Shown here in pieces: positions 1 to 7,106 of a DNA stretch of 16,742 bases. How positions within the stretch are numbered: the stretch's first letter is position 1; the number at the start of each line of letters is the position of its first letter. The notes beneath the pieces were generated by a model. The model saw only the letters and a program-made list of their open reading frames with translations, did no database searches and was not told where the DNA came from. Origin of the DNA: LSUCC0057 sp048549915 (GTDB taxonomy: Bacteria > Pseudomonadota > Gammaproteobacteria > Pseudomonadales > Porticoccaceae); NCBI GenBank assembly GCA_048549915.1, contig JBLYYE010000024.1, positions 1-16,742 on the forward strand, read 5' to 3'. Made by a program: the position numbers and the translations under genes.

Positions 1-24
1 GGCCAGGGCCCCTGCTGACTGACT

Positions 25-58
25 CCGACAGCGTTGCGCCTAGGCGGTTCGTTGTCGG
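25..58 (-). other. Stable-RNA leader hairpin at left edge
   Basis: An inverted repeat with 6-bp outer arms (CCGACA 25-30 and TGTCGG 53-58) encloses the palindrome GCCTAGGC (38-45). Read leftward it lies just downstream of the promoter at 66-93, so it would form in the 5' leader of that transcript. Structured leaders that guide processing are common for tRNA and rRNA precursors. No mature tRNA or rRNA start is recognisable before the window ends at position 1. The structure is seen; the processing role is inferred. Confidence 0.45.
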
Positions 59-65
59 GACGCGC

Positions 66-93
66 ATCATAGCGCCGCGCCAGAAAGTGTCAA
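66..93 (-). promoter_or_regulatory. Strong sigma70 promoter, stable-RNA type, firing leftward
   Basis: On the minus strand the -35 is TTGACA (88-93) and the -10 is TATGAT (66-71), with a 16-bp spacer. The following bases, GCGCGTCC, are identical to those after the -10 of the tRNA-fMet promoter at 9513-9541. A GC-rich discriminator is typical of stringently controlled tRNA and rRNA promoters. The stretch upstream of the -35 (94-160) is AT-rich, as in UP elements, and repeats the 10-mer TTGACACTTT at 129-138. The target gene lies outside the window and is probably a tRNA or rRNA operon. Confidence 0.65.
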
Positions 94-162
94 CCAATGA
101 TTGCGAAAAAAGCACAATTAATCACAAAAAAGTGTCAATTCAACCCTATCAGTTTAAATACT

Positions 163-192
163 AAAAAGCCGGGGCTTGCGCCCCGGCTTTTT
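163..192 (-). terminator. Intrinsic terminator of the nusA-pnp operon
   Basis: A perfect 13-bp stem (arms 163-175 and 180-192) closes a 4-nt loop that reads GCAA, a GNRA tetraloop, on the minus strand. The GC-rich core is flanked by A5 and T5, so it could work in both directions. It begins 18 bases after the pnp stop codon and marks the 3' end of the operon. Confidence 0.93.
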
Positions 193-210
193 AATTGCCA
201 ATTGCTGCGC

Positions 211-2376
211 TTATTCTGCAGCAGGTGCGGCTTCTTCAGCGGGTGCTGCCGGAGCTTCTGGCGCCGCTTTGTTTTCCAGCGGAGTACCATTCTCGTCGGC
301 AATAGCCTCTTTAATAGAGAGCTTCACACGACCGCGGTTATCGATCTCAGTCACCTTGACGCGAATCGACTGACCTTCACTCAAGTAGTCGGTCACCTTA
401 TTAACGCGCTGATCAGCGATTTGTGAAATGTGCACTAAACCGTCGGTACCTGGCATAAAGTTAACGAAAGCGCCAAAGTCGACAATACGAACTACTGTGC
501 CATCGTAGATCTCGCCGGGCTCGGGCTCTGCACAGATCGCTTCAACACTGGCTACGGCGCCATTCAGGCCCGCCGCATCAACTGCGTAGATTTTAACAGC
601 ACCACTGTCGTCGATATCGATAGTAGCGTTATGCTCTTCACACAAGCCGCGAATAGTGGCACCGCCTTTACCGATAACATCGCGGATTTTATCTGGATCA
701 ATCTGCAGTGTTTTCATGCGCGGCGCAGTCTCAGCGACTTCGTCACGGCCCTGCGAGATGACCTTGTTCATTTCGCCGAGAATATGTAGACGTGCATGCA
801 ACGCTTGCTCGAGAGCGATCTCCATAATCTCTTCATTGATCCCTTCGATTTTAATATCCATCTGCAGCGCTGTAACACCGCCAGCGGTACCGGCCACTTT
901 AAAGTCCATATCACCGAGGTGATCTTCGTCGCCAAGGATATCGGTCAATACGGCAAAACCGGCATCTTCTTTCACCAGACCCATTGCAATACCGGCAACC
1001 GGCGCCTTGAGCGGCACACCAGCATCCATCAGTGCCAAGCTTGAGCCACAGACTGAAGCCATTGAACTTGAACCGTTAGATTCGGTGATTTCTGAGACCA
1101 CACGCATGGCGTAGGGGAAGTCGGCCTCACTGGGCAGCACTGCGGCAATACCGCGACGTGCCAAACGGCCGTGACCGATTTCGCGACGGCCAGTAAAACC
1201 GATTCGACCTGCTTCGCCCACCGAGTAAGGAGGGAAGTTGTAATGCAGCATGAATGGGTCGTCTTTGCGCCCTTCCAATGAATCGATCATCTGCGCATCG
1301 CGAGTGGCGCCAAGAGTAGCAGCAACAATCGCTTGCGTTTCGCCGCGGGTGAACAGAGCAGAGCCGTGCACCTGGTCCAGCACACCCACCTCGACATCGA
1401 TGGCGCGAACAGTTTTGCTGTCGCGACCATCTATACGTGGCTCACCGCGGATAATGCGGCCGCGAACTATGTTTTTCTCTAATTTCTTGAAGCTGTCTTT
1501 AACATCGTCAGCAGCGGGGCCATCTTCTTTAACCAACTCAGCTACCGCTTGATCGCGCAGCGCGTTGACAGCCGCAACACGGGCTTGCTTGTCGACCACT
1601 TGGTAAGCTTGATCTAACTGCGCACCCACCAGGGCTTGCAAGGCAGCTTTTAAATCCGCATCTTCGGCTTCTGCCTGCCACTCCCAGCGCGGCTTGCCAG
1701 CTTCTGCGGCGAGCTCTTCAATTACCTTGATAACACCCTGCATCTCTTGGTGGGCGTAAAGCACCGCACCGAGCATGATGTCTTCTGGCAGCTCTTTAGC
1801 TTCTGACTCAACCATCAATACCGCATCGCGAGTACCGGCAACCACCATATCGAGCAGTGAGGTCTCCAGCACATCGTAAGTTGGATTAAGCAGGTAACCC
1901 TGTTCTTCGCTGTAACCTACGCGAGCACAACCGATAGGACCATTAAATGGAATCCCTGAAATAGATAGTGCTGCCGAGGTGCCGATCATCGCAGCGATAT
2001 CGGGGTCGATACCCTTTTGCGCAGAAACCACTGTACAAACCACTTGGACTTCGTTTTTGAAGCCATTGGGGAACAGCGGGCGGATTGGGCGATCGATCAG
2101 ACGCGACGTGAGTGTCTCTTTCTCACTTGGGCGGCCTTCACGCTTGAAAAACCCACCGGGGATTTTGCCCGCGGCGTAAGCTTTTTCTTGGTAATGAACG
2201 CCGAGCGGGAAGAAGTCTTGACCGGGCTTGGGCTCTTTCACACCGACGACGGTACAGAGGACTTGGGTATCGTCCATTGAGACCAGCACAGCGCCGGTAG
2301 CTTGGCGGGCAATACGGCCCGTTTCGATGGTGACCGTGTGCTCACCGTACTGGAATTTCTTAACTAAAGGATTCAT
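211..2376 (-). CDS. pnp: Polyribonucleotide nucleotidyltransferase (PNPase)
   Basis: PNPase degrades RNA 3' to 5' by phosphorolysis, releasing nucleoside diphosphates, and can add heteropolymeric tails. It is a homotrimer and a core part of RNA degradosomes. The 721-residue product shows two RNase PH-like domains (about 1-145 and 315-545), with FTRGETQ at 342-348 and the acidic pair D485 and D491 matching the catalytic/metal site of the E. coli enzyme. A KH domain follows (about 555-615, GxxG loop at 569-572), then an S1 domain (about 622-690) and an Ala/Glu/Pro-rich tail. Length is normal (E. coli 711). The ATG is preceded by TAGG about 8 nt upstream. It is the last gene of the operon, after rpsO as in E. 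coli, and its leader carries a long hairpin (2441-2486) fit for RNase III-dependent autoregulation. Confidence 0.98.
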   Translation of the reverse strand: MNPLVKKFQYGEHTVTIETGRIARQATGAVLVSMDDTQVLCTVVGVKEPKPGQDFFPLGVHYQEKAYAAGKIPGGFFKREGRPSEKETLTSRLIDRPIRPLFPNGFKNEVQVVCTVVSAQKGIDPDIAAMIGTSAALSISGIPFNGPIGCARVGYSEEQGYLLNPTYDVLETSLLDMVVAGTRDAVLMVESEAKELPEDIMLGAVLYAHQEMQGVIKVIEELAAEAGKPRWEWQAEAEDADLKAALQALVGAQLDQAYQVVDKQARVAAVNALRDQAVAELVKEDGPAADDVKDSFKKLEKNIVRGRIIRGEPRIDGRDSKTVRAIDVEVGVLDQVHGSALFTRGETQAIVAATLGATRDAQMIDSLEGRKDDPFMLHYNFPPYSVGEAGRIGFTGRREIGHGRLARRGIAAVLPSEADFPYAMRVVSEITESNGSSSMASVCGSSLALMDAGVPLKAPVAGIAMGLVKEDAGFAVLTDILGDEDHLGDMDFKVAGTAGGVTALQMDIKIEGINEEIMEIALEQALHARLHILGEMNKVISQGRDEVAETAPRMKTLQIDPDKIRDVIGKGGATIRGLCEEHNATIDIDDSGAVKIYAVDAAGLNGAVASVEAICAEPEPGEIYDGTVVRIVDFGAFVNFMPGTDGLVHISQIADQRVNKVTDYLSEGQSIRVKVTEIDNRGRVKLSIKEAIADENGTPLENKAAPEAPAAPAEEAAPAAE

Positions 2377-2440
2377 ATCGCAACCTATTTTTGAGTTTTC
2401 AATTTAATAAAAGCTAGTACTCACTGGTAGGCAACGCTGC

Positions 2441-2486
2441 TCGGGTTACTGATACACTCTCGGCCGAGAGCCCATCAGTAACTCGA
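2441..2486 (-). promoter_or_regulatory. Long pnp leader hairpin, candidate RNase III/PNPase autoregulation site
   Basis: The rpsO-pnp intergenic region holds an inverted repeat with 13-nt arms (2441-2453 and 2474-2486, one mismatch). It is capped by an inner perfect palindrome CTCTCGG/CCGAGAG (2457-2470). The two parts would stack into one long stem of about 40 nt, roughly 65 nt upstream of the pnp start. There is no U-run, so it is not an intrinsic terminator. In E. coli RNase III cuts a long pnp leader stem and PNPase then removes the duplex, destabilising its own mRNA. The position and shape here match that arrangement; cleavage itself is inferred. Confidence 0.7.
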
Positions 2487-2564
2487 TCAACCTGCCTTTT
2501 TGACTACTAACTGGGTAGAGCATACGCTCTGTTTGTGACAATTTTAGCGAGCCACAACAACAGT

Positions 2565-2584
2565 GCGGCTCCCGAAGGAGCCGC
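2565..2584 (-). other. UUCG-capped hairpin after rpsO
   Basis: Eleven bases after the rpsO stop, the minus strand forms a perfect 8-bp stem GCGGCTCC/GGAGCCGC closed by a C(UUCG)G tetraloop, a very stable fold. The following bases ACTGTTGTTG are not a proper U-run. It may therefore act as a weak or partial terminator, or as a 3' stabiliser of the rpsO message after leader cleavage. Confidence 0.7.
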
Positions 2585-2594
2585 CCAGTACGTC

Positions 2595-2864
2595 TTAGCG
2601 ACGCAGACCAAGAGTCTTGATCAGTGCGCTGTAACGCGCCACTTCTTTGCTCTTCAAATAGTCGAGCAATTTACGACGCTGGTTGACCATACGGATCAGC
2701 CCGCGGCGTGAATGGTGATCTTTTTTGTGATCGCCAAAGTGGCCTTGCAACTTGTTGATGTTGGCAGTCAGCAGAGCTATTTGAACTTCCGGTGAACCAG
2801 TATCGCCCGCGCCTTTGCCATGCTCGGCAACGATTGCCGCTTTTTCTTCTGCACTTAGTGCCAT
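2595..2864 (-). CDS. rpsO: 30S ribosomal protein S15
   Basis: S15 is a primary 16S rRNA-binding protein that nucleates the platform of the 30S subunit and contributes to a bridge with the 50S. The 89-residue product has the usual length and the conserved all-helical sequence, including GSPEVQIALLTANI near residues 23-36 and the DHHSRRGL segment that contacts 16S rRNA. The ATG is preceded by GGAG at a good spacing of 8 nt. It sits between truB and pnp as in E. coli. S15 represses its own translation in several bacteria by binding its leader; the leader here has two small hairpins (2898-2941) that could serve this. Confidence 0.98.
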   Translation of the reverse strand: MALSAEEKAAIVAEHGKGAGDTGSPEVQIALLTANINKLQGHFGDHKKDHHSRRGLIRMVNQRRKLLDYLKSKEVARYSALIKTLGLRR

Positions 2865-2897
2865 GTTACTTCTCCAAAATATGCTAATAAAAAGTCC

Positions 2898-2941
2898 AGG
2901 TTATCCGCGCATATTTACAGGTAACCTAGGGGCTTGCGCCC
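2898..2941 (-). promoter_or_regulatory. Structured rpsO leader
   Basis: In the 90-nt truB-rpsO gap the minus strand can form GGGC-GCAA-GCCC (2930-2941, GNRA-type loop). Just downstream is an inverted repeat AGGTTA/TAACCT (2898-2903 and 2922-2927). S15 autoregulatory sites are small leader structures next to the ribosome-binding site, but their folds differ between lineages, so the match is by position only. Confidence 0.35.
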
Positions 2942-2954
2942 GCATTTTAGCCGT

Positions 2955-3902
2955 TTACCCCGTGGAGTAAACCACTAATCTTTTTGGCGCCACCAGACCA
3001 TCGTCAGTCACGGTAGCCACCCCTAAAAATCGCCCATCTTCAGCGAAGACGCGCACTATACCTGCTTCTTGGCCATTTCGGTAGGCCTCACTGGCTGCCA
3101 CCGGCTGCCCCTGAGAGAAGAACAACTCGCTGGTTTTGGGCAGCTGAACATCCAGCGCCCCCTGCACGGCAATTTCCATGGGTAGCAGCGTGTGGTCGGC
3201 ACCACTGCTTCCTGAATCAGCCACTAGGGTCGTCAGCTGCTCGGGCGTATAGGCATCAGCCAAAGCAAATGGCCCTGCCGCAGTGCGGCGCAGCGCGGTG
3301 ACGTGCGCACCGACACCGAGCAGTTCACCCAGATCCGTTGCCAGCGTCCTGACATAGGTCCCTTTACTGCAGTGCACGTCGACTTCTATTTCGGCGACCT
3401 GACCCGAGCGAAACGCCAGCAGACGGTAGTGATGCAATGTGATACTACGTGCCGGCCGCCCAACTTCAATGCCCTGGCGGGCTAGCTTATAAAGCGGTTG
3501 GCCGTTGTGTTTAAGCGCAGAGAACATGGAGGGAACTTGGTCGGTCTCGCCTTCAAAACTAGCCATGGCATCGACAACTTGCGCCTGCGTGAGATGTGCC
3601 GCTGATGCCTGGCTGACGACAGCGCCATCGCGATCACCGCTCTCGGTGGCGACTCCTAAGGCAAAAGTGGCTGTGTAGCGCTTGTCAGAATCGAGAAGAT
3701 ACTGACTAAACTTGGTCGCCTCACCCAAGCAGATGGGTAGCAAACCAGTAGCGAGCGGATCCAATGCGCCGGTATGCCCAGCCTTGTTGGCATCGAACAA
3801 CCTGCGCACCCGCTGCATAGCACTGTTAGAGGAGAGCTCTAGAGGCTTGTCGAGTAAGAATATCCCGTTGACTGCGCGACCTTTTTTTCCTCGCCTAGCC
3901 AA
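2955..3902 (-). CDS. truB: tRNA pseudouridine-55 synthase TruB
   Basis: TruB converts U55 in the T-loop of nearly all tRNAs to pseudouridine and also acts as a tRNA folding chaperone. The 315-residue product has the family start NGIFLLDKP (12-20) and the catalytic motif HTGALDPLATG, with nucleophile D48 at the same number as in E. coli TruB. The C-terminal region (about 250-312) fits the small PUA-like domain. The start codon is TTG at 3900-3902, two bases after the rbfA stop. No in-frame ATG lies before the conserved DKP motif, and GAGGG within the end of rbfA can serve as Shine-Dalgarno. Translation is probably coupled to rbfA. Confidence 0.97.
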   Translation of the reverse strand: MARRGKKGRAVNGIFLLDKPLELSSNSAMQRVRRLFDANKAGHTGALDPLATGLLPICLGEATKFSQYLLDSDKRYTATFALGVATESGDRDGAVVSQASAAHLTQAQVVDAMASFEGETDQVPSMFSALKHNGQPLYKLARQGIEVGRPARSITLHHYRLLAFRSGQVAEIEVDVHCSKGTYVRTLATDLGELLGVGAHVTALRRTAAGPFALADAYTPEQLTTLVADSGSSGADHTLLPMEIAVQGALDVQLPKTSELFFSQGQPVAASEAYRNGQEAGIVRVFAEDGRFLGVATVTDDGLVAPKRLVVYSTG

Positions 3903-3904
3903 AC

Positions 3905-4303
3905 TTACTGATCGCCCTCGCCGTCAACCTCACCCGCAGCAGCGACATCGGAGGCTACAGCGTAATCAATCAGCGCAGAGAGGTGCTCGCCGCGACGACC
4001 ACTGTCATCGTAAAAGAAAGTCAGTGTTGGGGTGATGCGCAATTTTATCTGCGCAGCTAATAGCTTGCGCAAATAACCCGAAGCACCATTCAGCGCCGCG
4101 ACTGCCGCTTTAATGTCGTCGTCATCGCGATCGCCCACAAAACTGATGTAGATTTTCCCGTAAGCCAGATCGCGGCTGATATCGACATCCGTAATGCTCA
4201 CCATACCCACACGTGGATCGCGCACTTCATCGCGGATCAACACTGCCAGCTCGCGCTGAACAGCATCGGCGACCCGCTCCGAACGGCTATACTCTTTGGC
4301 CAT
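3905..4303 (-). CDS. rbfA: 30S ribosome-binding factor A
   Basis: RbfA binds immature 30S subunits near the 16S rRNA 5' helix and the decoding neck, supporting late maturation, especially in the cold. The 132-residue product matches the usual size (E. coli 133). It shows the single KH-type II fold sequence: SERVADAVQREL near the N terminus, DPRVGMVSITDV at about 29-40, and the RITPTLTFFYDDS stretch near 90-105. The tail is acidic, as is common. It lies 19 bases after infB and 2 bases before truB, in the conserved operon order. Confidence 0.97.
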   Translation of the reverse strand: MAKEYSRSERVADAVQRELAVLIRDEVRDPRVGMVSITDVDISRDLAYGKIYISFVGDRDDDDIKAAVAALNGASGYLRKLLAAQIKLRITPTLTFFYDDSGRRGEHLSALIDYAVASDVAAAGEVDGEGDQ

Positions 4304-4322
4304 TAGGCTCTCCTGCGCGCGA

Positions 4323-6992
4323 TTACAGCGAACGCTCTACTTGCGTGATGTCGTAGACCTCGATCAGATCGCCAGGCTTCACATCGTTGTAATCTTTAAC
4401 GCCAATACCGCACTCGGTACCGTTGCGAACCTCCGCAGCGTCATCCTTAAAGCGGCGCAGAGATTCCAACTCACCTTGGTAGATAACAACGTCATCGCGC
4501 AGAACACGGATAGGCTTATTGCGATAGACCGTACCTTCAGTAACCATACAGCCAGCAATAGCGCCAAACTTGGGCGAACGGAATACATCGCGCACTTCGG
4601 CAATGCCGACAATCTCTTCGCGAGTCTCTGGAGCCAACATGCCCGAGAGCGCACTTTTAACTTCATCCAACAGGTTGTAGATAACACTGTAGTAGCGAAT
4701 CTCTACACTCTCTTGCTCAGCCAAGTCGCGCGCGCCGGTTCCTGCGCGGACGTTAAAGCCGAGCAAAATGGCACCCGTAGTTAGCGCCAAGTTAACGTCC
4801 GACTCGGTGATACCACCGACGCCTGAGGCAATCACGTTTACACCCACTTCATCGGTACCAAAGTCGTGCAATGCACCGACGATAGCCTCCAGAGAACCGC
4901 GCACATCGGTCTTGATGACCAGCGGCAGGATTTTCTTATCAGCCTCGCCCATATTGGCAAAGATATTTTCCAAATTAGCCGCTTGAGTGCGGGCCATGCG
5001 CTCATGGCGCGCGCGCTCTTGGCGAGATTCCGCAATCTCTTTTGCACGACGCTCATCGGCGACCACAAAGAATTCATCACCAGCGTTGGGAGCCGCATCC
5101 AAACCAAGAATTTCGACAGGAATTGAGGGGCCCGCTTCTTTCACTGCGCGACCCGCCTCATCAGTCATGGCGCGCAATTTACCAACGCTCTCACCAGCCA
5201 ACATGAAGTCACCGCGGCGCAGCGTACCGGTCTGAACCAGCGCCGTCGCCACTACTCCGCGACCTTTCTCCATGCGCGATTCAACAATGACGCCGCGCGC
5301 AGGCTGGTCGACCGGCGCAGTCAGCTCTAGCAATTCAGCTTGCAGGACAACCGCCTCAAGAAGCTCGTCGATACCTTCACCGGTATGCGCAGAAACTTTG
5401 ACGAACTGGATATCTCCACCCCACTCTTCAGGGATAACATCCTTGGCCGCTAGCTCACTGATAACACGTTCAGGATCGGCCGTTTCGCGATCAATCTTAG
5501 TCATTGCCACAACAATAGGCACGCCCGCTGCACGCGAGTGCTGAATAGCCTCTATTGTTTGCGGCATCACACCGTCATCGGCCGCGACCACCAAGATCAC
5601 CACGTCTGTACTCTGCGCACCGCGGGCACGCATAGCAGTAAAGGCGGCGTGGCCTGGGGTATCGAGGAATGTCACCATGCCCCGCTTAGTTTCTACGTGG
5701 TAGGCGCCAATGTGCTGGGTAATGCCACCCGCCTCACCGGAGACTACGCGCGTCTTGCGGATATAATCGAGCAACGAGGTTTTACCGTGGTCTACGTGAC
5801 CCATCACCGTCACCACCGGGGCGCGCGGTATGCCAGTAGCTTCGTCGCCAAGCGACTCAAACTGTGCCGCCAATTCGTCCTCAACGCTCTTCTCAACCTC
5901 AGCTACAGGCGTATGACCGAGCTCTTCGACCACCAAGAAAGCGGTCTCTTGGTCGATAGATTGATTCTGGTTAGCCATCACACCGAGCTTCATCAGCTCT
6001 TTGACTACCGCAACAGCCTTAACATTCATGCGCAGAGCCAGCTCAGAGACAGCGATTGTCTCTGGCACTTCTACCTCAAGAACCTGCTTGGCGGTGGGCT
6101 TTTGGAATGTGTGTTTATTATCAATTTTTAACGGCGTCTTCATGCCCGACTTGAGGCGAGGCTTTTTGCCGTTTTCGTCTAAGCCGTCATCCAACTGCAG
6201 ACGAGTTTTTTTCTTAACGCCCTTAAGGGCAGGCTTCTTGCCTTTTTTAGGGCCCTTATCATCGTCATCATCGATAGGCGCTGCATGGCGACGGCCACGC
6301 TCGTGAACGGGCTCTGCAGGAGCAGCCGCAGCGGGCTTAGCGCGAGCGCGAGCAGCAGCGATCTCAGCTTTGCGCGCCTCCTCTTCAGCCTTGGCTGCGG
6401 CTTCGGCCTCAGAGCGCTCCTTGGCAACCTTTTCTGCCTCACGGCGTGCAACAGTAGCCGCTTGACGCTTCTGCTCGATGTCATCAAAGGCATAAGATGA
6501 GACCGTACTGACTACAGGAGCAGCCACTTCTGGCTCAGCTTCCGCTTCAGGCTCAACAATCTCTTCTGCGGGTTCGGGCTCGGATTCGGGTGCAACGACT
6601 TCCTCGACCGCTTCAACCTCGACCGCCTCAGGCTCAACCGGTGCAGCCAACTCAGTCTCTATGACTTCAGGCTCTTCAACCAACTCCGGCTCTACGACTT
6701 CTTCCTCACGCTTAACATAGGTGCGTTTTTTGCGCACTTCTACGTTCACGGTTTTGCGATTACCGGTTTTCAACGTACCAGTAGTTTTGCGCCGCAAGGT
6801 AATTTTGCTCGGTTCTTTAGTTGCTCCACCATGCAACCCTTTGAGGTAAGCCAGCAGCTGCTGCTTCTCTTCATCGGAGACCACTTGGTCGGCAGATTCA
6901 TGGGAAAGACCCGCCTCGCGCATCTGTGTGAGCAGCCGCTCAACGGTTGCGCCTACGGTTTTTGCCAGTTCACTTACTGTAACTTGTGCCAT
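4323..6992 (-). CDS. infB: Translation initiation factor IF-2
   Basis: IF-2 is the GTPase that brings fMet-tRNA to the 30S subunit and promotes 50S joining. The 889-residue product is the long proteobacterial form. It has an IF2_N domain at 1-52, a linker rich in Glu/Pro/Val (about 97-160), a helical charged stretch (170-215), a Lys-rich patch (247-285) and a second IF2_N domain near 308-360. The GTPase domain follows with G1 GHVDHGKT (398-405), G3 DTPGH (444-448) and G4 TKID (498-501), then beta-barrel and fMet-tRNA-binding C domains. G4 has Thr where the consensus is Asn (NKxD). The ATG is preceded by GAGG at 8 nt. A strong hairpin stands in the 114-nt gap after nusA. Confidence 0.98.
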   Translation of the reverse strand: MAQVTVSELAKTVGATVERLLTQMREAGLSHESADQVVSDEEKQQLLAYLKGLHGGATKEPSKITLRRKTTGTLKTGNRKTVNVEVRKKRTYVKREEEVVEPELVEEPEVIETELAAPVEPEAVEVEAVEEVVAPESEPEPAEEIVEPEAEAEPEVAAPVVSTVSSYAFDDIEQKRQAATVARREAEKVAKERSEAEAAAKAEEEARKAEIAAARARAKPAAAAPAEPVHERGRRHAAPIDDDDDKGPKKGKKPALKGVKKKTRLQLDDGLDENGKKPRLKSGMKTPLKIDNKHTFQKPTAKQVLEVEVPETIAVSELALRMNVKAVAVVKELMKLGVMANQNQSIDQETAFLVVEELGHTPVAEVEKSVEDELAAQFESLGDEATGIPRAPVVTVMGHVDHGKTSLLDYIRKTRVVSGEAGGITQHIGAYHVETKRGMVTFLDTPGHAAFTAMRARGAQSTDVVILVVAADDGVMPQTIEAIQHSRAAGVPIVVAMTKIDRETADPERVISELAAKDVIPEEWGGDIQFVKVSAHTGEGIDELLEAVVLQAELLELTAPVDQPARGVIVESRMEKGRGVVATALVQTGTLRRGDFMLAGESVGKLRAMTDEAGRAVKEAGPSIPVEILGLDAAPNAGDEFFVVADERRAKEIAESRQERARHERMARTQAANLENIFANMGEADKKILPLVIKTDVRGSLEAIVGALHDFGTDEVGVNVIASGVGGITESDVNLALTTGAILLGFNVRAGTGARDLAEQESVEIRYYSVIYNLLDEVKSALSGMLAPETREEIVGIAEVRDVFRSPKFGAIAGCMVTEGTVYRNKPIRVLRDDVVIYQGELESLRRFKDDAAEVRNGTECGIGVKDYNDVKPGDLIEVYDITQVERSL

Positions 6993-7021
6993 CGGTTGTC
7001 CTCTATTGCCAGCCGATTATA

Positions 7022-7060
7022 TGCTGGGGGCTATCGCAGCGGCCATCCGCTGCACCAGCA
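7022..7060 (-). promoter_or_regulatory. Two-tier hairpin between nusA and infB
   Basis: The nusA-infB gap contains a perfect 7-bp stem GCAGCGG/CCGCTGC with a 4-nt loop (7036-7053). It is embraced by an outer 6-bp stem TGCTGG/CCAGCA (7022-7027 and 7055-7060) with an asymmetric internal loop. A further CCAGC at 7009-7013 could compete for the outer arm. There is no U-run. It stands about 30 nt upstream of the infB start and may be an RNase processing site or a translational control element; neither role is shown. Confidence 0.5.
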
Positions 7061-7106
7061 TTAATTTGCGTTCATATCTTATCGCGTTGCCTTGAATACT
7101 TATTAG

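Noticed and set aside
1..57. A tRNA gene at the left edge
   Set aside because: No cloverleaf can be built in the visible bases; only a leader hairpin is supported.
4296..4784. 162-codon plus-strand open frame opposite the infB 3' end
   Set aside because: Antisense to a conserved gene and without protein motifs.
5538..6131. 197-codon plus-strand open frame opposite infB
   Set aside because: A shadow of the strongly biased infB coding sequence; no start signal or family likeness.
6532..6700. Repetitive GC/CT-rich stretch in infB considered as a DNA repeat
   Set aside because: It encodes the Glu/Pro/Val-rich linker of IF-2; low-complexity protein explains it.
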